64,000 bases of DNA from JANXVR01 sp034667405 (GTDB lineage Bacteria > Actinomycetota > UBA4738 > HRBIN12): positions 1-64,000 of the forward strand of contig JAXDJX010000031.1 in assembly GCA_034667405.1 (NCBI GenBank), in the 5' to 3' direction. This document shows, one piece after another, positions 9,130 to 17,602 of this stretch; position 1 is the first letter of the stretch, and every line of letters begins with the position of its first letter. The notes under the pieces were generated by a model. That model worked only from the letters and a program-made list of their open reading frames with translations. It ran no database searches and had not been told where the DNA came from. A program made the translations under genes and the position numbers.

Positions 9130-10176
9130 CTACTGGTCGAGTTCCGTCGCAAGTTCGGTGAGCCGTTTGGCGACTGCCCGAACGCTCGCCATCGCGCTCA
9201 CATAATCCATCCTGGTAGGACCGACCACACCGATCGTGCCGATGGTGGTGTCACCCGACTTGAAGGGAGCCGCCACGATCGAGGCGTCCAGATCACCCGT
9301 GGTCGGGTGTTCGCCGCCGATGGTGACCGACAGCGCGCTGCGCGTCGCGGTGATGTCGCTCAGCACCCGGAGCATGTCCTGCTCGCGTTCCAGCGTTTCG
9401 AACAGCCGCCGGAGGGTTTCACGACGCCAGGCCTGTGCTTCATCCGCGAGGTTGGCAACGCCGCCCACCACCATGTGGGCAGCCCTGTCTCCTTGCTGGG
9501 CCGTGCGGAGCGTTTCCGCGACGTGAAGCATCAGTTCGTGTTCGTCCGACGGTCCCTCTGCAGCGAGTTGGAGCAGACGGGCCTGCGCCTCGGGGTAGGT
9601 GAGTCCGCGGAGGCCGGCGAGTCGCGCCTCCGCGCGGGTGAACGTAGCGGGGACGGCGGCGTCGGGCCGGTCCACCACCCGTTTGTCTACACGCCCGTGG
9701 TGACCGACGGCCAGGACCATGACGGATGGACCCATATCGATGACCTCGAGCCGCACGACGGGTTCGTCGGAGGCATTGGGCGGCACCGCCAAGCCCGCGT
9801 ACTGCGTCAGGCGGCTGAGGAGTTGCACCGAGCCTTTGAGGACCTCTTCGAGATCCAGGATCGCCTCGGCGTAGTGCGAGGCGATGGCTCGCCGCTGGGT
9901 GTCACGGAGTCCACCCCCGGCCGGCAGCGAGTCGACGTAGAACCGGTAACCGGAATCCGTCGGGATCCGGCCGGCGCTGGTATGCGGGTGCTTGAGGTAG
10001 CCGAGTTCCTCCAGGGCGGCGAGCTCGTTGCGGATGGTGGCGCTCGAAACGCCGAGTCCGGCGTGTTCCGCGATGGTTTCTGAGCCGACCGGCTCTCCCG
10101 AACGCACGTATTCCTCGACCACCGCGCGAAGCACCGCGCCCTTGCGAGCACCGAGTTGTGGCTGTTGTTCGGCCAT
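9130..10176 (-). CDS. hrcA: Heat-inducible transcription repressor HrcA
   Basis: A 348-residue HrcA. The N-terminal winged helix (residues 8-80) includes EPVGSETIAEHAGLGVSSAT and the KHPHTSAGRIPTDSGYRFYV signature; a GAF-like middle and a C-terminal part ending in GPTRMDYVSAM follow. HrcA binds CIRCE operators and represses chaperone genes until folding stress titrates it. It starts at ATG 10176, with a TAGCAT element 6 nt upstream and a CIRCE repeat just beyond, so autoregulation is expected. dnaJ and the HIT gene follow directly. Confidence 0.96.
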   Translation of the reverse strand: MAEQQPQLGARKGAVLRAVVEEYVRSGEPVGSETIAEHAGLGVSSATIRNELAALEELGYLKHPHTSAGRIPTDSGYRFYVDSLPAGGGLRDTQRRAIASHYAEAILDLEEVLKGSVQLLSRLTQYAGLAVPPNASDEPVVRLEVIDMGPSVMVLAVGHHGRVDKRVVDRPDAAVPATFTRAEARLAGLRGLTYPEAQARLLQLAAEGPSDEHELMLHVAETLRTAQQGDRAAHMVVGGVANLADEAQAWRRETLRRLFETLEREQDMLRVLSDITATRSALSVTIGGEHPTTGDLDASIVAAPFKSGDTTIGTIGVVGPTRMDYVSAMASVRAVAKRLTELATELDQ

Positions 10177-10182
10177 CGCCCC

Positions 10183-10188
10183 ATGCTA
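10183..10188 (-). promoter_or_regulatory. -10-like TAGCAT of hrcA
   Basis: Read on the minus strand, TAGCAT is followed by exactly 6 nt and the hrcA ATG. The CIRCE operator directly abuts its upstream side, so HrcA binding would block polymerase. Confidence 0.6.
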
Positions 10189-10215
10189 CTAGCACTCCTG
10201 CGGGCAGAGTGCTAA
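10189..10215 (-). promoter_or_regulatory. CIRCE operator (HrcA binding site)
   Basis: An inverted repeat of two 9-nt arms separated by 9 nt: CTAGCACTC at 10189-10197 and GAGTGCTAA at 10207-10215. It matches the known CIRCE consensus (TTAGCACTC-N9-GAGTGCTAA) with one mismatch. It lies between hemW and hrcA, immediately upstream of the hrcA -10-like box. Confidence 0.95.
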
Positions 10216-10245
10216 GGCAGCGCCGCGTGGCGGCCGGTCCTTGGT

Positions 10246-11352
10246 TCAACCACCGGCGAGGGCAAGGACGAGTTCGTTGAGCAGGAGCATCCCTCGTTCG
10301 GTTGGGACGAGACTCCCGAGGTCGTCTTGGAGCAGGCCGTTGGCAAGGAAGGGCAGGGCGCGATCATCGTCGATCCAGCTTGCCGGGATCCCTTCGAGCG
10401 TCCGCAGACGAAGGAACACCTCCTCGAGGTAGGCGTCTTGGGGCTCGAGCGATTCGCTACCGCCGATCGGGAGGTCGCCGCGCTCCACGGTGGCCATGTA
10501 GTCCTCCGGCGGACGGATGTTCCACCATCGGGCGTTATCGCGGTAGCTGTGAGCTCCGGCGCCGAGACCGAGATACGGACGGCGTTGCCAGTACCCGAGG
10601 TTGTGCCGGCATTCGTAGCCCGGCTTGGCCCAATTGCTGATCTCGTAATGGCGATAGCCCGCTTCACGGAGGAGTTCGCACGCGACCCCGAACATGTCGG
10701 CCTGCAGGTCCGGATCGGGTTCGGGCACCTCACCCGCCGCGATCCGGCGGCCGAGCGGCGTGGCCGGCTCGACCGTAAGGGCGTAGGCACTGATGTGCTC
10801 GGGTGCCAGCGCGACGGTCTCCCAGAGCGTTCGCTCCCACGAGTCGATACCTTCGCCATGGGCGCCGTAGATGAGATCGAGGTTCACGTTCAGATAGCCG
10901 GCATCTCGAGCGGCACCGAAGGCCCGACGGACGCTATCCGGACTGTGGAGCCGTTCGAGTTCGCGGAGCACCGCGGGATCGAAGGACTGCGCCCCCATGC
11001 TCAGCCGCTCGAATCCGGCGACCATGAGCGCCTCCAGCAAGGCACGATCCACGGTGTCCGGGTTCGCCTCCGTGGTGATCTCGGCGGCATCGTCGACGGA
11101 GAACTGATCCTGGATGTGGACGAGCAGCGAGCGGAGATCGGCGGGCGACATCGTCGTGGGTGTCCCGCCGCCCAGGAAGACACTCACCACGTGTTCCTCA
11201 CGCCATGCCGGAGCGGCGAGCGATGCTTCGGCCACGAGCGCTCCGAGGTATCTGGGCATCGCGTGATCCATCCCCGCATAGGCGTTGAAGTCGCAGTAGC
11301 CGCACCGGGTCAGGCAGAACGGCACGTGCACATAGATCCCGGCGTCGCTCAC
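10246..11352 (-). CDS. hemW: HemW-type radical SAM protein (coproporphyrinogen oxidase-like)
   Basis: A 368-residue radical SAM enzyme with the cluster motif CLTRCGYCDF (CX3CX2C) at residues 12-21, GGGTPT near residue 60, and the HemN_C domain at the end. Proteins of this size, without the longer HemN N-terminus and located next to lepA, hrcA and dnaJ, are normally HemW, a heme chaperone, not a true coproporphyrinogen dehydrogenase. It starts at GTG 11352, overlapping the lepA stop as GTGA, so translational coupling with lepA is likely. The older label HemN is less likely. Confidence 0.9.
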   Translation of the reverse strand: MSDAGIYVHVPFCLTRCGYCDFNAYAGMDHAMPRYLGALVAEASLAAPAWREEHVVSVFLGGGTPTTMSPADLRSLLVHIQDQFSVDDAAEITTEANPDTVDRALLEALMVAGFERLSMGAQSFDPAVLRELERLHSPDSVRRAFGAARDAGYLNVNLDLIYGAHGEGIDSWERTLWETVALAPEHISAYALTVEPATPLGRRIAAGEVPEPDPDLQADMFGVACELLREAGYRHYEISNWAKPGYECRHNLGYWQRRPYLGLGAGAHSYRDNARWWNIRPPEDYMATVERGDLPIGGSESLEPQDAYLEEVFLRLRTLEGIPASWIDDDRALPFLANGLLQDDLGSLVPTERGMLLLNELVLALAGG

Positions 11353-13160
11353 TTCTTCTCTTTCTTGGCGCCCTCATCGACCCGCAGCGCCGCGATGAAC
11401 GCCTCTTGCGGGACATCGACCTTCCCGACCCGGCGCATGCGCGCCTTCCCTTTCTTCTGCGTCTCCAACAACTTGCGTTTGCGCGTGATGTCACCGCCGT
11501 AGCATTTGGCGAGCACATCCTTGCGCTTGGCCTTCACGGTCTCGCGTGCGATCACGTGGGACCCGATGGCCGCCTGGATGGCCACGTCGAACAGCTGGCG
11601 CGGGATGAGTTCCTTCAAGCGTTCGACCATCTGCTTGCCGTAGGGATAGGCCTTGCTGCGGTGAACGACGCTGCTGAACGCGTCGACGGGATCGCCGTGT
11701 AGCAGGACGTCGACGCGGACCAGGTCGGACTCCTGATATCCCCAGGGCTCATAATCCAGGCTGGCGTAACCCTTCGTCCGGGATTTCAGCTGATCGAAGA
11801 AATCGAAAACGATCTCGGCCAACGGCAGGACGTAGTGGATCTCGATGCGCGTGGTGGTGAGGTAGCTCATGTCCACCATCTCGCCGCGACGGTTCTGGCA
11901 CAGCTCCATGACGGCGCCCAGATAGTCGGCGGGCGTGAGCATCGTGGCGAACACCACCGGCTCCTCGATCTTGTCGAACGTCCCGGGCGCGGGCATCTCC
12001 GCGGGATTGTGAACGACCTCGACATCGTCGTTCCGATACACGTGGAACTCGACGTTCGGCGCGGTGGCGATGAGCTCCAGCCGGAACTCTCGTTCTAGCC
12101 GTTCCTTCACGATGTCCATGTGCAACAGACCCAGGAACCCACACCTGAAGCCGAACCCCAGAGCCGTGGACGTCTCTGGCTCGTAGTGGAGCGCAGCATC
12201 GGAGAGCTTGAGGCGGTCGAGCGCCTCGCGGAGTTCGGAGTAGTCGCCGCCCTCGGCCGGGAACAGTCCCGACCAGACCATCGGCTTGGGCTCGCGATAT
12301 CCCGGAAGTGGCTCGGTCGCGGCATGTTTCCCCGCCAAGGTGATGGTGTCCCCGACCTTGGCTTGGTGGACGTCCTTCAAGCCGGTGATGAGGTAGCCGA
12401 CCTCCCCGGGACCTAGCTTGTCGATAGGCGTGGCCTCCGGTGACATGACGCCCGTTTCCTCGGCGTCCGACTCCACCTTCGTCGCCATGAGCCGCACCCG
12501 CGCGTTCGAGGGAAGTTCTCCTTCCTTCACCCGGACGTAGCTGACCACTCCCCGGTAGGGATCGAACATGGAGTCGAAGATGAGCGCTTGGAGCGGCTTC
12601 TGCGGATCGCCGACAGGGTGCGGCACCCGTTCGATGATCGCTTCGAGGAGTTCGGGGACTCCTTGGCCGGACTTCGCGGAGATCCGAAGGATGTCGTCGG
12701 GTTCACAGTTCAGAAGGGAGGCCAGTTCCTCGGCCCGCTGCTCCGGCTCGGCGGCCGGCAGATCGATCTTGTTGAGCGCGGGCACGATCACCAAACCCGC
12801 GTCTCGCGCTAGGTGGTAGTTGGCAAGCGTCTGCGCCTCCAACCCCTGCGCGGCGTCGACCAGGAGGACCGCCCCCTCGCAGGCTTCGAGCGACCTCGAT
12901 ACCTCGTAGGTGAAGTCCACATGTCCTGGAGTGTCGATCAGGTTCAGTTCGAAGCCCTCGTGGGCCAGGCGGACGGCCTGGGCCTTGATGGTGATCCCCC
13001 GTTCGCGCTCCAAGTCCATCTTGTCCAGGTATTGGGCCCGCATGTCGCGGTCCTCCACGGTATGGGTGATCTCCAACAACCGGTCGGCCAAGGTGGACTT
13101 GCCGTGGTCGATATGCGCCACGATGCAGAAGTTCCGGATGTGGGAAGTGTCGGTGCTCAC
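11349..13160 (-). CDS. lepA: Elongation factor 4 (LepA)
   Basis: A translational GTPase of 603 residues from the chosen GTG at 13160. The G domain has AHIDHGKST (P-loop), RERGITIK, DTPGHVDF and NKIDLP; the EF-G-like domains and the LepA-specific C-terminal domain follow, ending in a Lys/Arg-rich tail. LepA back-translocates or remodels stalled ribosomes. The frame stays open to 13232, but that start would run into rpsT. GTG 13160 matches the family N-terminus (DTSHIRNFCIVAHIDHGKST) and has a TACCAT element 8 nt upstream. hemW follows with a 4-nt overlap. Confidence 0.96.
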   Translation of the reverse strand: MSTDTSHIRNFCIVAHIDHGKSTLADRLLEITHTVEDRDMRAQYLDKMDLERERGITIKAQAVRLAHEGFELNLIDTPGHVDFTYEVSRSLEACEGAVLLVDAAQGLEAQTLANYHLARDAGLVIVPALNKIDLPAAEPEQRAEELASLLNCEPDDILRISAKSGQGVPELLEAIIERVPHPVGDPQKPLQALIFDSMFDPYRGVVSYVRVKEGELPSNARVRLMATKVESDAEETGVMSPEATPIDKLGPGEVGYLITGLKDVHQAKVGDTITLAGKHAATEPLPGYREPKPMVWSGLFPAEGGDYSELREALDRLKLSDAALHYEPETSTALGFGFRCGFLGLLHMDIVKERLEREFRLELIATAPNVEFHVYRNDDVEVVHNPAEMPAPGTFDKIEEPVVFATMLTPADYLGAVMELCQNRRGEMVDMSYLTTTRIEIHYVLPLAEIVFDFFDQLKSRTKGYASLDYEPWGYQESDLVRVDVLLHGDPVDAFSSVVHRSKAYPYGKQMVERLKELIPRQLFDVAIQAAIGSHVIARETVKAKRKDVLAKCYGGDITRKRKLLETQKKGKARMRRVGKVDVPQEAFIAALRVDEGAKKEKK

Positions 13161-13168
13161 GAAGCTCA

Positions 13169-13174
13169 ATGGTA
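13169..13174 (-). promoter_or_regulatory. -10-like TACCAT of lepA
   Basis: The minus strand reads TACCAT, 8 nt, then GTG 13160. It is divergent from the rpsT element at 13191-13196, only 16 nt away, so the two promoters overlap and may interfere. Confidence 0.45.
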
Positions 13175-13190
13175 CGGGCCGAGCCGCTGG

Positions 13191-13196
13191 TAGACT
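13191..13196 (+). promoter_or_regulatory. -10-like TAGACT of rpsT
   Basis: TAGACT followed by 10 nt and ATG 13207. The hexamer is identical to that of the phosphoesterase genes. No Shine-Dalgarno sequence is visible. Confidence 0.45.
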
Positions 13197-13206
13197 CCCC
13201 CCTTCG

Positions 13207-13479
13207 ATGGCGAACATCAAGTCACAGATCAAACGGAATCGTCAGAACCTGAAGCTTCACGACCGCAATGCCGCCGTGAAGAGCGCGTTGAAGACGACCC
13301 AGAAGAAGGTCCAGGCCGCCGTGGTCGAGGGCGATGTCGAGGCTGCCCAAGCTCGCGCCCGCCAAGCCGCGCGCGAGCTGGACAAGGCCGCGAGCAAGGG
13401 CATCCTGCACAAGAAGACCGCCGCCCGGCGGAAGAGCCGCCTCACCAAGGCAGCCAACAGAACCGCCGCCGCGTCCTAG
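13207..13479 (+). CDS. rpsT: 30S ribosomal protein S20
   Basis: A 90-residue, Lys/Arg/Ala-rich protein with the S20 opening MANIKSQIKRNRQN and the conserved HKKTAARRKSRL segment near the end. It binds 16S rRNA in the small subunit. The open frame extends upstream to 12910, but that part is antisense to lepA; ATG 13207 gives the standard family length. It lies between lepA and holA on the opposite strand and is followed by a strong terminator. This is a common actinobacterial arrangement. Confidence 0.97.
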   Translation: MANIKSQIKRNRQNLKLHDRNAAVKSALKTTQKKVQAAVVEGDVEAAQARARQAARELDKAASKGILHKKTAARRKSRLTKAANRTAAAS

Positions 13480-13503
13480 CTCCTCGTCCGGCCCTTCCCC
13501 CTG

Positions 13504-13526
13504 CCCCGCCTCAGGCGGGGTTCTTC
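13504..13526 (+). terminator. Rho-independent terminator after rpsT
   Basis: A perfect 7-bp GC stem (CCCCGCC / GGCGGGG) with a 3-nt TCA loop at 13504-13520, then TTCTTC. It sits 24 nt after the rpsT stop and 15 nt from the holA stop, so it may serve both converging genes. Confidence 0.85.
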
Positions 13527-13541
13527 GTCTCCGGCGTGGAT

Positions 13542-14480
13542 TCAGGACGCGGACGCGATGGCGGTGATGAGCACCGGCATGATGATGTCGCCGGTGCCCC
13601 CCGATTTCAGGGCGCGATCTGCTTCCGTGATCCGCTCGTGGATCATCACGAGTTCGTTCATGGAGAAGTTGCGCGCCTGTTGCTGGTAGCGGCGCGCCTG
13701 CCACTCGAACCGAAGACCCGCGGCCTTCGCCGCTTGCCCGGGAGGGATCCGTTCGGGAAGGGCCCGCACCCGCATGAGGTCTCGAAGCCTGCTGGCCACA
13801 CCGCCCAGGATCTTCAGCGGGTCGTCTCGGCCCTCTTCGATGGAGCGCCATGAGCGGATCGCGCCCGGCAGGTCCTTGCCGAACGCCTTGTCGCAGAGAT
13901 CCCACACCTTCTGTTCGCCCAGCCCTCGGAACTGCCGGGCCACCATCTGCACGGTGATCTTCTCCCCCGAGAAGGCCGAACCTAGTTGCTGGAGGGCGGC
14001 CGCAAGCTGGGCCGGCTCCTCACCCAGGGTTTCCACGAGTGCTCTCGCGGCGGGGGGAGCCAGCTGCAACCCTTGCCCCTTCGCCCTGCGTAGCACCCAC
14101 GGTTCTAACTCTTTGCGGCTCACCTGCACCGCGCGAACCTCGCCGACGGGTTCCACCAGCTTGAGCAGGGCCGCCGGCGGCTTTCCCCGGTCGGCCACCT
14201 GGCAACAGATGATCAGTGGCGCGTCGGGGTCGGGCGACGACAGGTAGGCAGCCAACTCCCCCAGCGCTTCCTTCGCGAGCGAACGCGCGTCGGTGATGAG
14301 CAGTGCCCGCGCCTCACCGAACAGGGAGGGAGTTGCCAGGTCTTGCAGTTCGCCACCACGCCAATCCCCCGCATCCACCTCGGTGGGCCGGCGCTCCCCA
14401 AGTACGCGGAGCGCTTCCTCGCGGAGCAGGAAGGCGTCTTCTCCCCAGATCAGGAGCACGGAGGATACCGCTGGTGTCAC
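13542..14480 (-). CDS. holA: DNA polymerase III subunit delta
   Basis: A 312-residue HolA, the clamp-loader subunit that opens the beta clamp. The N-terminal AAA-like fold starts with VLLIWGEDAFLLREEAL, and the C-terminal collar domain includes the typical stretch RRYQQQARNFSMNEL. It starts at GTG 14480, with TAGGAT exactly 6 nt upstream, consistent with a leaderless message of its own although comEC lies just upstream (28 nt). The comEC-holA-rpsT neighbourhood is widespread in Gram-positive bacteria. Confidence 0.93.
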   Translation of the reverse strand: MTPAVSSVLLIWGEDAFLLREEALRVLGERRPTEVDAGDWRGGELQDLATPSLFGEARALLITDARSLAKEALGELAAYLSSPDPDAPLIICCQVADRGKPPAALLKLVEPVGEVRAVQVSRKELEPWVLRRAKGQGLQLAPPAARALVETLGEEPAQLAAALQQLGSAFSGEKITVQMVARQFRGLGEQKVWDLCDKAFGKDLPGAIRSWRSIEEGRDDPLKILGGVASRLRDLMRVRALPERIPPGQAAKAAGLRFEWQARRYQQQARNFSMNELVMIHERITEADRALKSGGTGDIIMPVLITAIASAS

Positions 14481-14486
14481 GAACGG

Positions 14487-14492
14487 ATCCTA
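14487..14492 (-). promoter_or_regulatory. -10-like TAGGAT of holA
   Basis: The minus strand reads TAGGAT, 6 nt, GTG 14480, in the short gap after comEC. It suggests that holA can be transcribed independently of the competence genes. Confidence 0.5.
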
Positions 14493-14508
14493 CAGAGATC
14501 GTGCCGAC

Positions 14509-16896
14509 TCAATGGTCGGCCGTGACGGTCGGTCCGCGGGGGCCGAATAGGATAACGATGTCGCCGTGCTGGTCGGTTCGCCACACCTCGGCGCCCGTCG
14601 CCTGGATAGCAGCGATGGTGGATGGGACCGGGTGGCCGTAGGTGTTCGGACCGACCGAGATGACCGCGATCTCCGGCGATACCGCCTGGAAGAATTCCGG
14701 CAGGCTGGTCGCCGAGCCGTGATGTGGCACCTTCAGGAGCTCGGCGCGGACCGGGGCCTGTTCGTCCAGGAGCTGTTGCTGCGCGGGCTGTTCGGGTTCG
14801 CCCCCGAGCAGGACCGTGTCCTGCCGGTAGGTGAGCAGGATGACGAGTGAATCGTTGTTGGGATCGGAGTTCGTATCGAGCCAGCAGCGATCGGGCGAGA
14901 GCACGTCCAGCCGCACGTCCCCGACCGTGAAGGTGTCTCCGAGGCGTGGGTAGCGAACGGGGACCTGCTCCTGCTCGATCGCGGTATCCAGGTCGGCCTG
15001 GATCGAAGATGTGTCGGGACAGCCGGGTTCCAGCAGCAAGCCCACGGGGAAACGGGCAAGGACGACCGGCAGGCCGATGATGTGGTCGGCGTGGGGATGC
15101 GTCGCGATGACCACGTCCAGTCGCTTCACGCCCTGACCGGCCAGGTCGGTCGAGACCAGCTCGGGATCGGGTCCACCGTCGACGAGGATGTGCGCGCCGG
15201 CTGGCGTGCTCACCAGCGCCGCATCCCCCTGGCCGACATCGAAGAACCGTACGGTGAGCCCACTCGGAGGACCGGCGGAGATCGCCGTAGTCCACACCGC
15301 GAGTGGGAACATCGCGATCACGGCGACCACCACGGCGCGTGGCGGGCGCCACCTGCTCCTCACCCACCATGCGACACCGATGAATACGGCCGCCCCAACG
15401 ACGAGAACGCCGGGTCCCCCACCCGAGGTGACGTGGCTGATGGGCGCCTTGGCGAGGCGGTTGGCCACACCTTCGAGCCACCGCAGCGGCAAGAGGGCGA
15501 GCCCGGCGACGACCCGCCCCGCCGGGTACCACGCCAGCCCAAGGAGCGCGGCGAGAAGCCCGAGCAAGAGCGCCGGTGATACCGCCGGGAACGCCGCCAG
15601 ATTCGCGGGGAGCGTGATCAGGGGTACCTCGTGGAAGTAGAAGAGCAGAACTGGCGTCACCCCGAGTTGTGCGGCGAGCGACGCCCCGAACGCCAGCGCG
15701 ACCGGGCGAGGCATGACGCGGCCGAGCCGCTCGGCGAGCGGGGTTCCCAGAACGACCATCCCAGCGGTCGCCGCAACGGAGAGCTGGAACCCGATCGACC
15801 AGACCAGCCACGGGTCGAGCATCAGGAGCACCAGGACCGCGCCCGACAGCAGCGATGCCGTGCTTCGAGGCTTCCCCATCAAGACGCCGAAGAGGCCGAG
15901 CGTCGCCATCACGCCGGCGCGCATGACGGATGGCTCCGCGCCCGTCAGCAGGACGAAGCACCCCACCGTTGCGAGCGCCAAGGCGAACCGGGGCCATCGG
16001 GTGAGACGAAGCATGGTCCCGAGCGCCATCACCGGCGCCAGCACCATGGCCACGTTCTCCCCCGAGACCACGAGCAGGTGTCCGAGGCCGGTGGCTTGGA
16101 AATCTCGCGCCAACCCCGGGTCCAGGTGTGAGGCGTCACCGAGAGCGAGGCCCATCAACAACCCGGCCTCCGGCTGAGGGAACAAGCGCAGGATGGATCC
16201 CGCGACGAATCTCCTGAAGGCTTGTGTCTGTCTGACCACCACGTTCGGGGCCGGCCCGGTCCGTTCGAACGTGTCGAGACTCAGTTCGGCCACGATGCCC
16301 CGATGCCGGAGCGCGGTGGCGAAGCCCGGATCACCCGGTCGCGCCAACACGCCTTCGAGCCGAACCAGATCACCGCGAACAGCGCGCGGCGGTGGGCCGT
16401 CCCCGTTGACCCACAACGTCTCGTGAACGTCGGCGGCAGCCGTGGGCCACTGCACCCTCGAAAGATCGACCACACCGTGCCACCCGAACGCCCCCTCTGC
16501 GGGGTCTTCACGGAGGGTTCCCACGGCGGTGATGCGCGCGTCACCGAGCCGCGCGATCACGGACGCGTCGAGCCGAGCCTGTCCGAGGGCAGCCCACGCG
16601 GAGCCAAGGAGCGTGATCCCAATCACCGCGAGCAGGAGAGCGGCGCGGCTCCCACCGGGACGTGACCGCCGGAACGGGGCCACGGCTGAGATGGCTGCCG
16701 CGTCAGGGTGCGCGATCCCCGCAGCGGCGAGTCGATCGCCGTGATCGAGCCGCGGAGCCGCAAGGATCGCGGCCGAAAGCGAGGCTACGCCCACGAGGGC
16801 CGCGGCCCACCCCGGCGTTCCGACCGGCCGGATCTCCCACAGAAGGATCCCGGCCCAGAAGGCGCCGGCCGCTCCCGGCAGCAACCAGGCGTTCAC
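14509..16896 (-). CDS. comEC: ComEC/Rec2 family DNA-uptake channel protein
   Basis: A 795-residue membrane protein. An N-terminal region with several hydrophobic segments and a DUF4131-like soluble part (residues 1-210) precedes the multi-helix Competence domain (about 220-500) and a C-terminal metallo-beta-lactamase domain (about 525-795). The last has DVGQGDA, DGGP, THPHADH and HHGS, so the metal site is complete. ComEC is the inner-membrane channel for single-stranded DNA in transformation. GTG 16896 overlaps the comEA stop as GTGA. No comF, pilus or dprA genes are in the window, so competence is possible but unproven. Confidence 0.93.
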   Translation of the reverse strand: MNAWLLPGAAGAFWAGILLWEIRPVGTPGWAAALVGVASLSAAILAAPRLDHGDRLAAAGIAHPDAAAISAVAPFRRSRPGGSRAALLLAVIGITLLGSAWAALGQARLDASVIARLGDARITAVGTLREDPAEGAFGWHGVVDLSRVQWPTAAADVHETLWVNGDGPPPRAVRGDLVRLEGVLARPGDPGFATALRHRGIVAELSLDTFERTGPAPNVVVRQTQAFRRFVAGSILRLFPQPEAGLLMGLALGDASHLDPGLARDFQATGLGHLLVVSGENVAMVLAPVMALGTMLRLTRWPRFALALATVGCFVLLTGAEPSVMRAGVMATLGLFGVLMGKPRSTASLLSGAVLVLLMLDPWLVWSIGFQLSVAATAGMVVLGTPLAERLGRVMPRPVALAFGASLAAQLGVTPVLLFYFHEVPLITLPANLAAFPAVSPALLLGLLAALLGLAWYPAGRVVAGLALLPLRWLEGVANRLAKAPISHVTSGGGPGVLVVGAAVFIGVAWWVRSRWRPPRAVVVAVIAMFPLAVWTTAISAGPPSGLTVRFFDVGQGDAALVSTPAGAHILVDGGPDPELVSTDLAGQGVKRLDVVIATHPHADHIIGLPVVLARFPVGLLLEPGCPDTSSIQADLDTAIEQEQVPVRYPRLGDTFTVGDVRLDVLSPDRCWLDTNSDPNNDSLVILLTYRQDTVLLGGEPEQPAQQQLLDEQAPVRAELLKVPHHGSATSLPEFFQAVSPEIAVISVGPNTYGHPVPSTIAAIQATGAEVWRTDQHGDIVILFGPRGPTVTADH

Positions 16897-17543
16897 ACGG
16901 TGACCTGCGGTCGCAACGCCTCCAGCGTGGCGGGTCCGATCCCGCTCACATCCTCGAGTTGATCCACCGATGTGAACGGCCCGTGGTCGGTTCGGTATTG
17001 AAGGATGGCCGCCGCGAGCACCGGGCCGACACCCGTCAACGTCTCCAACTCAGTTTCCGACGCCGAGTTGATATTCACCAGGGTTCCACCGGTGCTCCCG
17101 GGTGATCCCTCGGCCGTGGGGACCTCGGTACCTCCCTCCTTCGGCACCACGATCTGCGACCCGTCCACGAGGAGGGCCGCCAGGTTCAGCGACGACAGAT
17201 CCGCGTTGGACTTCGCCCCGCCGGCCCGTTTCACGGCATCGATCACGCGCGAGCCGGCGGGGAACTCGAACACACCCGGGTCCCGAACCCATCCCGTGAC
17301 GTCGACGATCAGCGGCGCCCCGCTGGGGAACGGCGAACCCGGCGAAGCAGAGCTCGACGCTGCGAACGGCGCCACCGCTCCGGGCGAAGGCGTCACGGCC
17401 GTCGACGATCCGGAGATGTCCACGGGTCGCGGCAACGAGCGCGAGTACCAGAGGCCAACGCCCACCAGCGTGAGCGCTACGACAACGATGAGTCCGGCGA
17501 GTTCGCCCCGCGAAAGCGAGTCCAGGCGTTCCTTGAGTGTCAT
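16893..17543 (-). CDS. comEA: ComEA family DNA-binding competence protein
   Basis: A 216-residue protein with one transmembrane segment (about residues 15-33), a Pro/Ser-rich linker, a SLBB-like domain (about 78-130) and a C-terminal helix-hairpin-helix pair (NINSASETELETLTGVGPV and ISGIGPATLEALRP-type wording). ComEA binds incoming double-stranded DNA and hands it to ComEC, whose gene follows with a 4-nt overlap. ATG 17543 has TAGCGT 6 nt upstream. Confidence 0.94.
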   Translation of the reverse strand: MTLKERLDSLSRGELAGLIVVVALTLVGVGLWYSRSLPRPVDISGSSTAVTPSPGAVAPFAASSSASPGSPFPSGAPLIVDVTGWVRDPGVFEFPAGSRVIDAVKRAGGAKSNADLSSLNLAALLVDGSQIVVPKEGGTEVPTAEGSPGSTGGTLVNINSASETELETLTGVGPVLAAAILQYRTDHGPFTSVDQLEDVSGIGPATLEALRPQVTV

Positions 17544-17549
17544 GCGCCG

Positions 17550-17555
17550 ACGCTA
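17550..17555 (-). promoter_or_regulatory. -10-like TAGCGT of comEA-comEC
   Basis: The minus strand reads TAGCGT, 6 nt, ATG 17543. It lies in the 59-nt gap after leuS and would drive comEA-comEC as a leaderless transcript. Confidence 0.5.
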
Positions 17556-17602
17556 CACGGCAGGTTCGCGATGTTCGGTGACGTGCGTCACGCACGGGCG
17601 AG

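Noticed and set aside
12910..13206. N-terminal extension of the rpsT frame
   Set aside because: This part is antisense to lepA, and S20 starts with MANIKSQIKRN at 13207.
14477..15997. 506-codon frame overlapping comEC on the same strand
   Set aside because: It is Arg/Gly-rich with no domain, while the comEC frame carries complete motifs.
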